A DNA stretch of 64,000 nucleotides from Methylotenera_A sp031422335 (GTDB taxonomy: Bacteria > Pseudomonadota > Gammaproteobacteria > Burkholderiales > Methylophilaceae), in assembly GCA_031422335.1 (NCBI GenBank), contig JANOQW010000011.1, positions 9,820-73,819 on the forward strand. The letters run 5' to 3'. The notes under the pieces were generated by a model that saw nothing but the letters and a program-made list of their open reading frames with translations, ran no database searches and was not told where the DNA came from. A program made the translations under genes and the position numbers. Shown piece by piece: positions 16,144 through 25,879 of this stretch. Within the stretch, counting starts at the first letter, position 1. Each line of letters begins with the position of its first letter.

Positions 16144-17208
16144 TTATTGATGATACTGCTGGCTATGTTTTCTGACAGCTTCTAACATTGCAGCGGCGTT
16201 CTCTGGCGGTGTCCATTGCGTAATGCCATGGCCTAAATTAAACACATGGCCAGCGCCTTGGCCATAACTTGCTAGTATGGAAACGACTTCTTTTTCAATC
16301 GCTTCGGGCGTACTAAGCAAAATGGCTGGATCTAAATTGCCTTGTAACGCTACTTGATTACCTACTCTTTTTCTGGCTTGCCCAATATCCACCGCCCAAT
16401 CCAACCCAAGCGCATCTGCGCCAATGCTAGCTTGCGCCTCTAACCACAGCGCACCACCTTTAGTAAACACAATGCTCGGCACTTTTTTACCTTCATTGGT
16501 TTTAGTTAAACCTGCCACTATTTTTTGCATGTAATTGAGCGAAAATTCAATATAGGCATTGTGTGAAAGCGCACCGCCCCACGAGTCAAAAATCATCACC
16601 GCTTGTGCACCTGCCGCAATTTGCGCGTTTAAATATTGAATGGTTGTTTGTGCATTTACTTCTAAAATATGGTGCAGCAAATCTGGCCGCGCATAGGCCA
16701 TTTTTTTGGTGTTTAAAAAGTCAGTGCCGCCTTTGCCTTCCACCATATAAGTGGCTAGCGTCCATGGGCTACCACTAAAGCCAATCAGCGGTACACGACC
16801 ATTGATAGTTTTGCGAATTTGCGCAACTGCATCAAATACATACTGTAGCTTGGCCATATCGGGCACATGCAAAGCCTTAATCTCAGCTTCTTCGCGCAAA
16901 GTGCGCTCAAACTTTGGGCCTTCGCCTTCGGTAAAATATAAGCCCAAGCCCATCGCATCGGGCAAGGTGAGAATGTCTGAAAATAAAATGGACGCATCCA
17001 ACAGCGGATAACGATCCAATGGTTGCATGGTGACTTCGGTGGCAAAATTGGGGTTTTTGCATAGGTCTAAAAAGCTGCCTGCGGTTTTGCGGCTTTCGCG
17101 ATACTCTGGCAAATAACGCCCCGCTTGGCGCATCATCCATACGGGAGTATAAGGGGTTGCCTCGCGGTTTAAGGCACGCAAAAAGGTGTCATTTTTAAGT
17201 TGTGTCAT
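16144..17208 (-). CDS. hemE: Uroporphyrinogen decarboxylase HemE
   Basis: Decarboxylates the four acetate groups of uroporphyrinogen III to give coproporphyrinogen III in heme synthesis. The 354-residue product shows the family signatures PVWMMRQAGRYLPEYR near the N-terminus (active-site Arg and Gly), the substrate Asp in LLDASILFSDIL, IGFSGSPWTLATYM, IFDSWGGALS and the closing NLGHGITQWTPPEN. Cytoplasmic. It starts 10 bases after gltD, so it is read from the gltBD transcript. Confidence 0.98.
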   Translation of the reverse strand: MTQLKNDTFLRALNREATPYTPVWMMRQAGRYLPEYRESRKTAGSFLDLCKNPNFATEVTMQPLDRYPLLDASILFSDILTLPDAMGLGLYFTEGEGPKFERTLREEAEIKALHVPDMAKLQYVFDAVAQIRKTINGRVPLIGFSGSPWTLATYMVEGKGGTDFLNTKKMAYARPDLLHHILEVNAQTTIQYLNAQIAAGAQAVMIFDSWGGALSHNAYIEFSLNYMQKIVAGLTKTNEGKKVPSIVFTKGGALWLEAQASIGADALGLDWAVDIGQARKRVGNQVALQGNLDPAILLSTPEAIEKEVVSILASYGQGAGHVFNLGHGITQWTPPENAAAMLEAVRKHSQQYHQ

Positions 17209-17218
17209 TAACGAAGCT

Positions 17219-18658
17219 TTAACGAGGTAAAGTTGATGAGCCCATTAGGTACTCATCTACAGCCCGCGCCGCCTGGCGACCTTCGCGAATCGCCCACACT
17301 ACCAAAGATTGTCCACGGCGCATATCACCTGCGGCAAATACTTTGTCAATATTCGTTTTATAACTAGCAAGCCCTTCTGTCGCGGCTTTTGCGTTACCAC
17401 GTGTGTCTTTTTCTACCCCAAAAGCTTCTAACACCGCTTGCACGGGTGACAAGAAACCCATGGCCAATAATACTAAATCTGCCTTAATAGTGAATTCGGA
17501 ACCTGGTACTTCTTGCATTTTTCCGTCTTTCCACTCTACTTTGGCACCAACAAGTTCGGTAACTTTACCGTTTTCACCTTTTAAATATTTAGTGGTAATC
17601 GACCAATCGCGATTAGCACCTTCTTCGTGGCTACTAGATGTGCGCATTTTTAGCGGCCAGTTTGGCCACACCAGTTCTTTATTCTCTTTCACTGGCGGTT
17701 GCGGCATGAGCTCAAATTGGGTGATGCTGAGCGCGCCATGGCGATTTGACGTTCCGACACAATCAGAGCCAGTATCGCCGCCGCCAATCACCACCACATG
17801 TTTATTAGTGGCTTTTACCTGATCGGCCACTGTGTCGCCCGCCACCACTTTATTTTGCGCAGGTAAAAAATCCATGGCGTACATCACGCCATCTAGCTCG
17901 CGACCAGGCACAGGTAAATCACGCGGCCATTCTGCGCCGCCTGCCAATACCACTGCATCATATTCTTTAAGTACATCACTGGCTTTAACAGCGTTTAAAC
18001 CATCACCACCCACGTTTTTATTGACATGAAAGCTCACACCTTCTGCTTCCATCTGCGCCATACGGCGATCAATATGAAACTTTTCCATTTTAAAATCTGG
18101 AATGCCATAACGCAATAAACCACCAATGCGGCTGTTTTTTTCTAATACGGCCACGTTATGCCCAGCACGCGCCAGTTGTTGCGCCGTAGCTAACCCTGCA
18201 GGTCCACTGCCAATAACGGCAATTTTTTTACCTGTTTTATTGGGGTTAATTTGTGGTGTTACCCAATCGTTCTCCCACGCTTTATCAATAATCGCATGCT
18301 CTATTGACTTAATACCCACCGCATCGTTATTGATATTCAGCGTACACGCTGCCTCGCACGGCGCAGGACAAATACGACCAGTAAACTCAGGAAAGTTATT
18401 GGTAGAATGCAATACATCAATCGCGTTGTGCCAATCTTGCTGGTAAACCAAATCATTAAAATCGGGGATAATGTTATTGACAGGGCAACCTGTAGTGCAA
18501 AACGGAATACCGCAATCCATACAGCGCGCACCCTGCTGTTTGGCTTGGTCGTCGGTTAAATGCAATACGAATTCTTTGTAATTTTTAATACGGTCTGGCA
18601 CTGGCAAGTTAGCCTCAGCCAAACGCTCAAATTCCATAAATCCTGTGACTTTACCCAT
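17219..18658 (-). CDS. gltD: Glutamate synthase (NADPH) small subunit GltD
   Basis: Delivers electrons from NADPH to the large subunit for reductive transfer of the glutamine amide to 2-oxoglutarate. The 479 residues comprise an N-terminal [4Fe-4S] domain with CMDCGIPFCTTGCPVNN and CPAPCEAAC, an FAD-binding Rossmann motif (VIGSGPAGLATAQQLARAGH, residues about 148-168), a second nucleotide site GGGDTGSDCVG for NADPH and the closing FAAGDMRRGQSLVVWAI. It begins 18 bases after gltB with an AAAGG site and is followed by hemE. Confidence 0.97.
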   Translation of the reverse strand: MGKVTGFMEFERLAEANLPVPDRIKNYKEFVLHLTDDQAKQQGARCMDCGIPFCTTGCPVNNIIPDFNDLVYQQDWHNAIDVLHSTNNFPEFTGRICPAPCEAACTLNINNDAVGIKSIEHAIIDKAWENDWVTPQINPNKTGKKIAVIGSGPAGLATAQQLARAGHNVAVLEKNSRIGGLLRYGIPDFKMEKFHIDRRMAQMEAEGVSFHVNKNVGGDGLNAVKASDVLKEYDAVVLAGGAEWPRDLPVPGRELDGVMYAMDFLPAQNKVVAGDTVADQVKATNKHVVVIGGGDTGSDCVGTSNRHGALSITQFELMPQPPVKENKELVWPNWPLKMRTSSSHEEGANRDWSITTKYLKGENGKVTELVGAKVEWKDGKMQEVPGSEFTIKADLVLLAMGFLSPVQAVLEAFGVEKDTRGNAKAATEGLASYKTNIDKVFAAGDMRRGQSLVVWAIREGRQAARAVDEYLMGSSTLPR

Positions 18659-18676
18659 ACTTAATACCTTTAATTT

Positions 18677-21600
18677 TTATGCTGCTACTTTATTAGCCAC
18701 TATTGCCATTTCAGTCAAGGCACGTTTATACTCATTTGGCATCACTTTTACGAATTTCGTTCTGTGATTTGCCCAATCTGCCAACATAACTTTGGCGCGC
18801 TCACTGCCCGTGTACTTGGCGTGCTTTTCAATTAAGTTTTTTAACGTCACTTCGTCTGCTTGGTTTAAATGTAAAATTTTGCCAATGTCGGCCTCGGCCA
18901 CTTCGACTTTCTCAAGTGCTACCATGCTCATATTGCAGCGCTTGGCAAATAGGCCGTCTTCGTCATAGACATAGGCCACGCCACCACTCATGCCAGCAGC
19001 AAAGTTTTGGCCAGTTAGACCCAAAACAACCACCGTGCCACCTGTCATGTATTCGCAGCCATGGTTGCCAACGCCTTCTACCACAGCGGATGCCCCAGAA
19101 TTACGCACACAGAAGCGCTCGCCCGCAACGCCGTTAAAATAAGCTTCGCCCGTAGTCGCCCCATACATCACGGTATTGCCCAAAATAATATTTTCGTGCG
19201 CTGCGCCTTTAAATGTAGCAGGGCGCTTAATCACCACACGTCCGCCACACAAGCCTTTACCCACATAATCGTTGCCTTCACCAGTTAACTCAAAGGTAAT
19301 GCCTTTAGCTAAAAATGCGGCAAAACTTTGGCCGGAAGTACCAGAAAAATTGACATGGATGCTATCGTCGGCCAAGCCAGTACTGCCATAGCGCACGGCA
19401 ATTTGATTTGACAGCATGGTACCAACTGTACGATTAGTGTTGGTAATTGGCAAATCAATCGTCACTTTTTGACCAGTCTCTAAAGCAGGCATGGCAAGTT
19501 CAATCAATTTGTTATCGAGTGCGTTTACCAAGTTATGGTCTTGCACATCGTTATTTTTGCGTGACACTGTAGCTGGCATATCCACTTGATGGAAAATTTT
19601 ACTGAAATCCAAACCATGGATTTTCCAGTGATCAATACCTGCTTGCATTTCAAGCAAATCGCTACGACCAATTAAATCTTCAAACTTAGCGATGCCGATA
19701 CTGGCCATCAGCTCGCGCACTTCTTCTGCAATAAAAAAGAAGAAGTTCACCACATGCTCTGGCTGGCCAGTAAATTTTTTGCGCAACTCTGGGTCTTGCG
19801 TTGCCACACCCACCGGGCAAGTATTTAGGTGGCATTTACGCATCATAATGCAGCCTTCTACCACTAGCGGCGCAGTCGCAAAGCCAAACTCATCGGCACC
19901 AAGTAGCGCACCAATCAATACATCACGGCCTGTTTTAATTTGTCCATCCACTTGCACGACGACTCGGCCACGCAACTGATTCAATACCAAGGTTTGCTGC
20001 GTTTCTGCTAAGCCCAGTTCCCACGGTGTACCAGCGTGCTTGACTGAAGAAATTGGCGATGCACCAGTGCCACCATCGTGGCCAGCAATTACAATATGAT
20101 CAGATTTGGCTTTTGCCACACCCGCCGCCACAGTGCCCACACCAGTTTCAGAAACTAACTTGGTTGAAATCGAAGCTTTAGGGTTGGCATTTTTTAAGTC
20201 ATGGATGAGTTGGGCTAAGTCTTCAATTGAGTAAATATCGTGGTGCGGTGGCGGTGAAATTAAGCCCACGCCTGGTACACTAAATCGCAATTTTGCAATA
20301 TATTCACTCACCTTGTGGCCTGGCAATTGTCCGCCTTCACCAGGTTTTGCACCTTGTGCCATTTTAATTTGTATTTGATCGGCTGAGGCTAAGTATTCTG
20401 CCGTTACCCCAAAGCGGCCAGATGCCACTTGTTTAATACGCGAGCGCATAGAATCGCCCGCTTTTAGCGGTATATCGCTCTCAATCAGGTGTTTGCCAAT
20501 AACATCTGCCATGGTGGTATCTTTGGCTAAGGCAATGAAGCGTTTGGCATCTTCACCGCCTTCACCCGTGTTGGATTTACCACCGATGCGGTTCATGGCA
20601 ATGGCTAATGTTGCATGCGCTTCTGTTGAAATAGAACCCAACGACATGGCGCCTGTCGCAAAGCGTTTAACAATTTCTTTTGCTGGCTCTACTTGGCTAA
20701 TATCAATCGCCGCATGTGCTGCTTTCACCTCAAACAAACCACGCAGAGTTTTGTGACGACGTGTTTGATCGTTGATTAATTTTGCGTATTCTTTAAAGGT
20801 ATCGTACTTATTGGTACGTGTCGCATTTTGCAGCTTCGATATCGATTCTGGCGTCCACATATGCTCTTCACCGCGAACACGGAACGCATACTCCCCCCCA
20901 GCATCCAGCTGCTTAGCCAGTACTGGATCGTCGCCAAAGGCTAAATTATGCAAACGCAAGGTTTCTTCTGCTACTTCATCTATGCCGATGCCTTCGATTT
21001 GCGAAGCGGTACCAGTGAAATATTGCTGAATAAACGCTGTATTTAAGCCTATCGCCTCAAAGATTTGCGCACCACAGTAGGATTGATAAGTGGATATACC
21101 CATTTTAGACATGACTTTATATAAGCCTTTACCAACGGCTTTTACAAAGTTTTTGGCGCCAGCGTAGCCATCTCCAGTAACATCATTATTGGTCATATGA
21201 TTAATTGTTTCAAACGCTAACCACGGGCATACAGCCTCTGCGCCATAGCCTGCCAGCAAAGCAAAGTGGTGCACTTCACGCGCCGAACCTGTATCTATCA
21301 CTAAGCCTGTACTTGTTCGTAAGCCAGCTTTAACTAGATATTCATGTGTAGATGAGCATGCCAACAATGCAGGAATTGCAATACGATTCTTTGAGATGGC
21401 TCTATCAGATAATATCAGCACATTAAAGCCATCATGCACGGCTTGTTCTGCTAATTTGTTTAAGTTGTAAACTGCACTTGCTAAGCCAGCCCCAGCTTGC
21501 TTGGCGTCGTAGGTAATATCTAGCACCAATGATTTAAATTGCCCTTTGGTGGCAGCGCCAATATTTTTTAGCTGTTCCAGTTCGCTCATAGTTAATACGG

Positions 21601-23341
21601 GTTGGCTGGCTTCTAAACGCAACGGTGGATTTGTTTCATCAATGCCAAGCAAATTGGGTTTTGGCCCAATAAAAGTGACTAGCGACATGACTAGCTCTTC
21701 ACGGATTGGGTCAATTGGCGGGTTGGTCACTTGCGCGAATAATTGTTTAAAATAGTTGTAGAGCAATTTTGGTTTATTCGACAACACGGGCAATGCCGCG
21801 TCGTTGCCCATCGAGCCCGCACCTTCTTCGCCGTTGGCAATCATCGGCTGTATAATAAATTTGATGTCTTCTTGGCTGTAACCAAAGGCTTGTTGCGTAT
21901 CTAGCAAGCTTTCAGCCATATCTAAGCTTGCTTCCACCTTTGGTAAATCCCCCAAGAAGTAACGCGATTGCTCTATCCATTTTTTATATGGTTTGGCTTT
22001 GGCAAGTTCGCTTTTAACTTCGGCATCATCAATAATACGGCCTTGCTGCGTGTCAATCAGCAACATTTTTCCTGGCTGCAAACGCCATTTTTTAACGATT
22101 TTTTCTTGCGGAAAGGTAAGCACACCCATTTCAGATGCCATCATCACAATGTCATCATCCGTCACCAAATAGCGCGCTGGTCTAAGCCCGTTTCTGTCTA
22201 AGGTTGCGCCAATTAAGTTGCCGTCGGTAAACGCCACCGCTGCTGGGCCATCCCACGGCTCCATCAGCGCAGCGTGATATTCGTAAAACGCACGGCGCTC
22301 GTCATTCATCAGCGCGTTATTGTTCCATGCTTCGGGAATCAGCAACATCATGGCATGCGGCAAACTATAGCCACCCGCGACTAATAGCTCTAAGCAATTA
22401 TCGAAGCAAGCAGAATCGGATTGGCCTTCGGCAATGAGTGGCCAAAGCTTGTCTAAATCTTCACCAATAATGGCCGATTTCATGGTTTCGTGTCGCGCTG
22501 CCATCCAATTGACATTGCCTTGCACGGTATTAATTTCACCATTGTGCGCAATCATACGGAACGGATGGGCTAAATCCCAAGTGGGGAAAGTATTGGTAGA
22601 AAAGCGCTGATGGACTAACGCCAATGCCGAGACTACGCGCACATCAACTAAATCTTTGAAGTAAACGCCCACTTCGTTAGCCAGCAACATACCTTTGTAA
22701 ACAATAGTACGGCTAGAAAAGGACGACACATAAAATGTGGCATTGTCTTGCAAGTTTAAGGCACGCACTGCATGCTCGATGCGTTTACGAATCACAAAAC
22801 ATTTACGTTCAAATGTAGTTTGATCTGCCGCATTACTGCCCACAAACACTTGGCGCATGCACGGCTCTACATCGCGCGCGGCTTGTGCAATATTGCGGTT
22901 ATCCACTGGCGTGTCACGCCAGCCTAGCAATGTTTGATTTTCTTCAGTAATAATTTTTGCAATAAGCGCCTCACAAGCTGCGCGGCTTTTAGCATCTTGT
23001 GGCAAAAATAAGTTACCTACTGCGTATTTGCCCACTTCTGGCAACTTGATGCCTAGCTTTGTCGCCTCTTCACGCATAAATGCATCTGGCAACTGCATCA
23101 ACAGCCCAGCGCCGTCACCCAACTTTGGGTCGTATCCTGTAGCACCACGATGCGTTAAATTGGTTAAAAGCGTTAAACCTTGCTGGACGATTTCATGGCT
23201 TTTTTTGCCTTTAATGTGCGCCACAAAGCCAACGCCACAACCGTCTTTTTCATTGCGTTTGTCGTATAAACCTTGGTTTTTTGGTGCGCGATGTATTAAA
23301 TGTTTGTTTAATTTATTTGCTTGCACAATTGCCATATTCAT
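18677..23341 (-). CDS. gltB: Glutamate synthase large subunit GltB
   Basis: 1554-residue ferredoxin/NADPH-GOGAT alpha chain, the main ammonia-assimilating partner of glutamine synthetase. A class II amidotransferase domain begins at Cys 36 (DGCGVGFVAHI) after a short propeptide expected to be cleaved off. The central domain follows, then the FMN-binding synthase domain (about residues 840-1220, with KPGEGGQLPGHKV, SPPPHHDIYSIEDLAQLI and AGHDGGTGASP). The 3Fe-4S ligands are in CIMMRKCHLNTCPVGVATQ. The C-terminal beta-helix has repeated G-rich turns (GNTVMYGATTGEAYFNG). First gene of gltB-gltD-hemE; the 190 bases upstream hold no obvious regulator site for this direction. Confidence 0.98.
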   Translation of the reverse strand: MNMAIVQANKLNKHLIHRAPKNQGLYDKRNEKDGCGVGFVAHIKGKKSHEIVQQGLTLLTNLTHRGATGYDPKLGDGAGLLMQLPDAFMREEATKLGIKLPEVGKYAVGNLFLPQDAKSRAACEALIAKIITEENQTLLGWRDTPVDNRNIAQAARDVEPCMRQVFVGSNAADQTTFERKCFVIRKRIEHAVRALNLQDNATFYVSSFSSRTIVYKGMLLANEVGVYFKDLVDVRVVSALALVHQRFSTNTFPTWDLAHPFRMIAHNGEINTVQGNVNWMAARHETMKSAIIGEDLDKLWPLIAEGQSDSACFDNCLELLVAGGYSLPHAMMLLIPEAWNNNALMNDERRAFYEYHAALMEPWDGPAAVAFTDGNLIGATLDRNGLRPARYLVTDDDIVMMASEMGVLTFPQEKIVKKWRLQPGKMLLIDTQQGRIIDDAEVKSELAKAKPYKKWIEQSRYFLGDLPKVEASLDMAESLLDTQQAFGYSQEDIKFIIQPMIANGEEGAGSMGNDAALPVLSNKPKLLYNYFKQLFAQVTNPPIDPIREELVMSLVTFIGPKPNLLGIDETNPPLRLEASQPVLTMSELEQLKNIGAATKGQFKSLVLDITYDAKQAGAGLASAVYNLNKLAEQAVHDGFNVLILSDRAISKNRIAIPALLACSSTHEYLVKAGLRTSTGLVIDTGSAREVHHFALLAGYGAEAVCPWLAFETINHMTNNDVTGDGYAGAKNFVKAVGKGLYKVMSKMGISTYQSYCGAQIFEAIGLNTAFIQQYFTGTASQIEGIGIDEVAEETLRLHNLAFGDDPVLAKQLDAGGEYAFRVRGEEHMWTPESISKLQNATRTNKYDTFKEYAKLINDQTRRHKTLRGLFEVKAAHAAIDISQVEPAKEIVKRFATGAMSLGSISTEAHATLAIAMNRIGGKSNTGEGGEDAKRFIALAKDTTMADVIGKHLIESDIPLKAGDSMRSRIKQVASGRFGVTAEYLASADQIQIKMAQGAKPGEGGQLPGHKVSEYIAKLRFSVPGVGLISPPPHHDIYSIEDLAQLIHDLKNANPKASISTKLVSETGVGTVAAGVAKAKSDHIVIAGHDGGTGASPISSVKHAGTPWELGLAETQQTLVLNQLRGRVVVQVDGQIKTGRDVLIGALLGADEFGFATAPLVVEGCIMMRKCHLNTCPVGVATQDPELRKKFTGQPEHVVNFFFFIAEEVRELMASIGIAKFEDLIGRSDLLEMQAGIDHWKIHGLDFSKIFHQVDMPATVSRKNNDVQDHNLVNALDNKLIELAMPALETGQKVTIDLPITNTNRTVGTMLSNQIAVRYGSTGLADDSIHVNFSGTSGQSFAAFLAKGITFELTGEGNDYVGKGLCGGRVVIKRPATFKGAAHENIILGNTVMYGATTGEAYFNGVAGERFCVRNSGASAVVEGVGNHGCEYMTGGTVVVLGLTGQNFAAGMSGGVAYVYDEDGLFAKRCNMSMVALEKVEVAEADIGKILHLNQADEVTLKNLIEKHAKYTGSERAKVMLADWANHRTKFVKVMPNEYKRALTEMAIVANKVAA

Positions 23342-23498
23342 TGCCTAATTATTCTATGTTCAAAACATTTAGCGGAACCTACAATAATAACGCTAAATTG
23401 CCGTAATTTCAATCGCATAGCCATTTTTTGACTACAGAAACAGACAACTAATTGCAAGTTTTTATCTGTAATTAAATAAAATAAGATAAATACAACAA

Positions 23499-23530
23499 TT
23501 GACAAGTTAAATGAGAATGATTATCATTTA
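23499..23530 (+). promoter_or_regulatory. Fur box overlapping a sigma-70 promoter
   Basis: TTGACA at 23499-23504 and TATCAT at 23522-23527 are 17 bases apart. The interval carries AAATGAGAATGATTATCATT (23509-23528), an imperfect palindrome close to the Fur consensus GATAATGATAATCATTATC. Iron-bound Fur would block the promoter, so the gene downstream should be induced when iron is scarce. Confidence 0.75.
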
Positions 23531-23566
23531 ATATAAATGTCTTTTTACCTAGGTAAAGGAGTTGTA

Positions 23567-23836
23567 ATGCAAAACAAGTTAAATCGAAATATCGCAAACA
23601 AAGATGCAGCGTGCGAAAAAATTGAGCTGGCGAATTCTTGCGGTGTGCGGCTAATCTATTGCCAAGATTGCCATGTAGTCGAGCTGGAAATTGGCGCCTT
23701 TTCTGTACGATTATGCCCAGATGTGATTCAGCGCATGGCCAATGTAATGATGAAAGCCAGCCTGCAACTAGAACATATTGTCGCGAACAAACAGGTAGAG
23801 TTACCTGCCAATATTCAGCCGCAGATGATTCACTAA
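23567..23836 (+). CDS. Hypothetical iron-regulated small cysteine protein, 89 residues
   Basis: Not recognised. An upstream in-frame ATG exists at 23537, but AAAGGAG five bases before the ATG at 23567 marks the likely start (MQNKLNRN...). The product is soluble, without a signal peptide. It has cysteines near residues 15, 25, 32, 35 and 50, including a C-x2-C pair in LIYCQDCHVVELEIG, and a predicted beta-rich middle followed by a helix with RMANVMMKASLQLEH. A Fur box covers its promoter, so a role in iron homeostasis (metal binding, sparing or sensing) is plausible. It is convergent with hemL, whose 3' end it overlaps by four bases. Confidence 0.7.
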   Translation: MQNKLNRNIANKDAACEKIELANSCGVRLIYCQDCHVVELEIGAFSVRLCPDVIQRMANVMMKASLQLEHIVANKQVELPANIQPQMIH

Positions 23837-25119
23837 CTTAAAGTTGCAAAGGCTTTTTTAGCAGCCTCAACGGTAAATTCAATGTCGTCATCTGTATGAG
23901 CCGCCGAAACAAAACCTGCCTCGAACGCGCTTGGGCCAAGGTAAACGCCGCTACTTAACATGCTATGAAAAAATTGATTAAAGTGCGATTTGTTGTTATT
24001 AGCCATAATTTCAGCATAACTGGCTGGGCATTTTTCACTAAAATACAAGCCAAACATGCCGCCGACATTTTGCGCACTAAATGTTACACCAGCTTGCTTG
24101 GCGGCCGCCATTAAGCCATTCACCATTTTACTGGTTTGCGCATTAAGCTTGTCGTGAAAACCTGCTTCTTGAATTAATTTTAGTGTGGCCAAACCGGCAG
24201 AAACCGCTACTGGGTTGCCTGACAGCGTGCCTGCTTGATACACTTTTCCCACGGGTGCGAGGAATTGCATAATATCTTTGCGGCCACCAAACGCACCCAC
24301 TGGCAAGCCACCACCGATGACTTTACCTAGCGTCGTCATATCTGGTTGAATGTTATACAGCGCTTGCGCGCCACCCAAATGTACGCGGAAACCTGTCATT
24401 ACTTCATCAAAAATCAGTACGGTGCCATGCTTGGTGCACAGCGCGCGCAGCGTTTGCAAAAACTCCATGGTCGGCACAATTAAATTCATATTGCCCACCA
24501 CTGGCTCAATAATCACGCAAGCAATTTCGTTGCCAGATTTAGCAAACAAGTCTTCCAGCTGTTGAATATTGTTATATTCTAAAGTGAGCGTGAGTGCGGC
24601 CACGCTGGCAGGCACGCCGCCAGAATCAGGCTCACCAAATGTCAGCAAACCAGAGCCTGCTTTCACTAATAAACCATCCGAATGGCCGTGATAACAACCT
24701 TCAAATTTCACAATTTTATCGCGCCCAGTAAAACCACGCGCAGTGCGGATCGCACTCATGGTAGCTTCGGTGCCACTACTGTTTAAGCGCACTTGCTCCA
24801 TGCTCGGCACTAATTTATTAATCAGCTCTGCCATTTCTAGCTCTAAGCCAGTGGGTGCGCCGAATGACAGGCTATTTGCTGCAGCGTCTTGCACTGCTTT
24901 AACCACTTGCGGGTGCGCGTGGCCGACAATCATCGGCCCCCACGAATTGATGTAATCAATATACTCTTTGCCATCCACATCCCAAATTTTTGAGCCCAAG
25001 CCTTTTTTAAAGAATATTGGCGTGCCGCCGACACTGCGAAACGCACGCACGGGCGAATTAACACCACCTGGAATTAAGGCTTGAGATTTTTCGAAAAGGG
25101 TTTGATTGAGTGAGTTCAT
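23833..25119 (-). CDS. hemL: Glutamate-1-semialdehyde 2,1-aminomutase HemL
   Basis: PLP enzyme that makes 5-aminolevulinate, the first tetrapyrrole precursor, in the C5 pathway. The 428 residues show FQKA-like start FEKSQALIPGGVNSPVRAF, the PLP phosphate region NSSGTEATMSAIRTARGFTGRDKI, the Asp in IFDEVMTGFRV, and the Schiff-base Lys in TTLGKVIGGGLPVGAFGG. Cytoplasmic. It is the last gene of thiD-thiE-hemL on the minus strand, but a hairpin repeat (copy C) separates it from thiE by 131 bases, so it may have partly independent expression. Confidence 0.97.
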   Translation of the reverse strand: MNSLNQTLFEKSQALIPGGVNSPVRAFRSVGGTPIFFKKGLGSKIWDVDGKEYIDYINSWGPMIVGHAHPQVVKAVQDAAANSLSFGAPTGLELEMAELINKLVPSMEQVRLNSSGTEATMSAIRTARGFTGRDKIVKFEGCYHGHSDGLLVKAGSGLLTFGEPDSGGVPASVAALTLTLEYNNIQQLEDLFAKSGNEIACVIIEPVVGNMNLIVPTMEFLQTLRALCTKHGTVLIFDEVMTGFRVHLGGAQALYNIQPDMTTLGKVIGGGLPVGAFGGRKDIMQFLAPVGKVYQAGTLSGNPVAVSAGLATLKLIQEAGFHDKLNAQTSKMVNGLMAAAKQAGVTFSAQNVGGMFGLYFSEKCPASYAEIMANNNKSHFNQFFHSMLSSGVYLGPSAFEAGFVSAAHTDDDIEFTVEAAKKAFATLS

Positions 25120-25195
25120 AAGATAGTCAGGCCAATTGTTAATAGCAATATTTTATCAGAATCTAAAGTGATGAATTTAAAACATTAAAAAAGAT

Positions 25196-25230
25196 GCCCT
25201 ACGAACCAGTATCCATGCGGTCTGCAGGGC
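25196..25230 (-). repeat. Dispersed hairpin repeat, copy C
   Basis: Read on the minus strand: arm GCCCTGCAGACC, loop GCATGGATACT, arm GGTTCGTAGGGC; the stem has one mismatch and two G-T pairs. Lies between thiE and hemL. Confidence 0.85.
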
Positions 25231-25250
25231 AGCTATTTTCGCTACGTTAT

Positions 25251-25868
25251 TTAAATATTAAATAAATGAGTGAATTGTTGGCTAACAGCTTTTATATCAT
25301 CAGCACCAAATAGCGCACTCACCACAGCAATTGCGCTAGCGCCTGCACCAATCACATGCGGCGCGTTTTCTAGTGTAATTCCACCAATAGCCACCAGTGG
25401 AATAGTGATTTTTTGCTTGGCCTCGGCAAATAAACTGAGCGGTGCATTGACTGCATTGGGTTTAGTATCCGAACTAAAGCATGCACCAAACGCAGCATAA
25501 CTTGCACCCGCGGCCTCTGCTTTAATAGCTAAATCTAGGCGGTTATAGCAAGATGCACCTAAAATTTTACGATCTCCCAACAAGCGTCTGGCCGCGCTCA
25601 AATCACAATCAGTAGCACCTATATGCAGGCCATCGGCATCAATTTGCGCGCATAAATCCAAATGGTCGTTAATAATCAGCGGTACATTAAAGCTGCGGCA
25701 AAGCGCCAACAAAGCAGTCGCTTGCAGCAGCCGCAAGCCAGCATCGGCCACCTTGTTGCGATATTGCACCATGCTGACGCCGCCTTCTAGCGCCGCCGTT
25801 ACTTGTTGGCAGAGCAGTTCGGTGAATAAAGTATCTGGCGTAACTGCGTAAAGGCCTTTAATTTGCAT
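25251..25868 (-). CDS. thiE: Thiamine-phosphate synthase ThiE
   Basis: Couples hydroxymethylpyrimidine diphosphate with the thiazole phosphate to give thiamine phosphate. The 205-residue TIM-barrel protein has GLYAVTPD at the start, MVQYRNKVADAGLRLLQA (pyrophosphate binding), IINDHLDLCAQIDADGLHIG with the conserved Asp and His-Ile-Gly, LGASCYNRLDLAIKAEAAGASYAAFGACF and VAIGGITLENA near the end. It starts 11 bases after thiD, so the two are co-transcribed. The family motif usually reads GPVFPT after YAAFG; here it is ACFSSDTK, as in many betaproteobacteria. Confidence 0.93.
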   Translation of the reverse strand: MQIKGLYAVTPDTLFTELLCQQVTAALEGGVSMVQYRNKVADAGLRLLQATALLALCRSFNVPLIINDHLDLCAQIDADGLHIGATDCDLSAARRLLGDRKILGASCYNRLDLAIKAEAAGASYAAFGACFSSDTKPNAVNAPLSLFAEAKQKITIPLVAIGGITLENAPHVIGAGASAIAVVSALFGADDIKAVSQQFTHLFNI

Positions 25869-25879
25869 TTAAAATGTCG

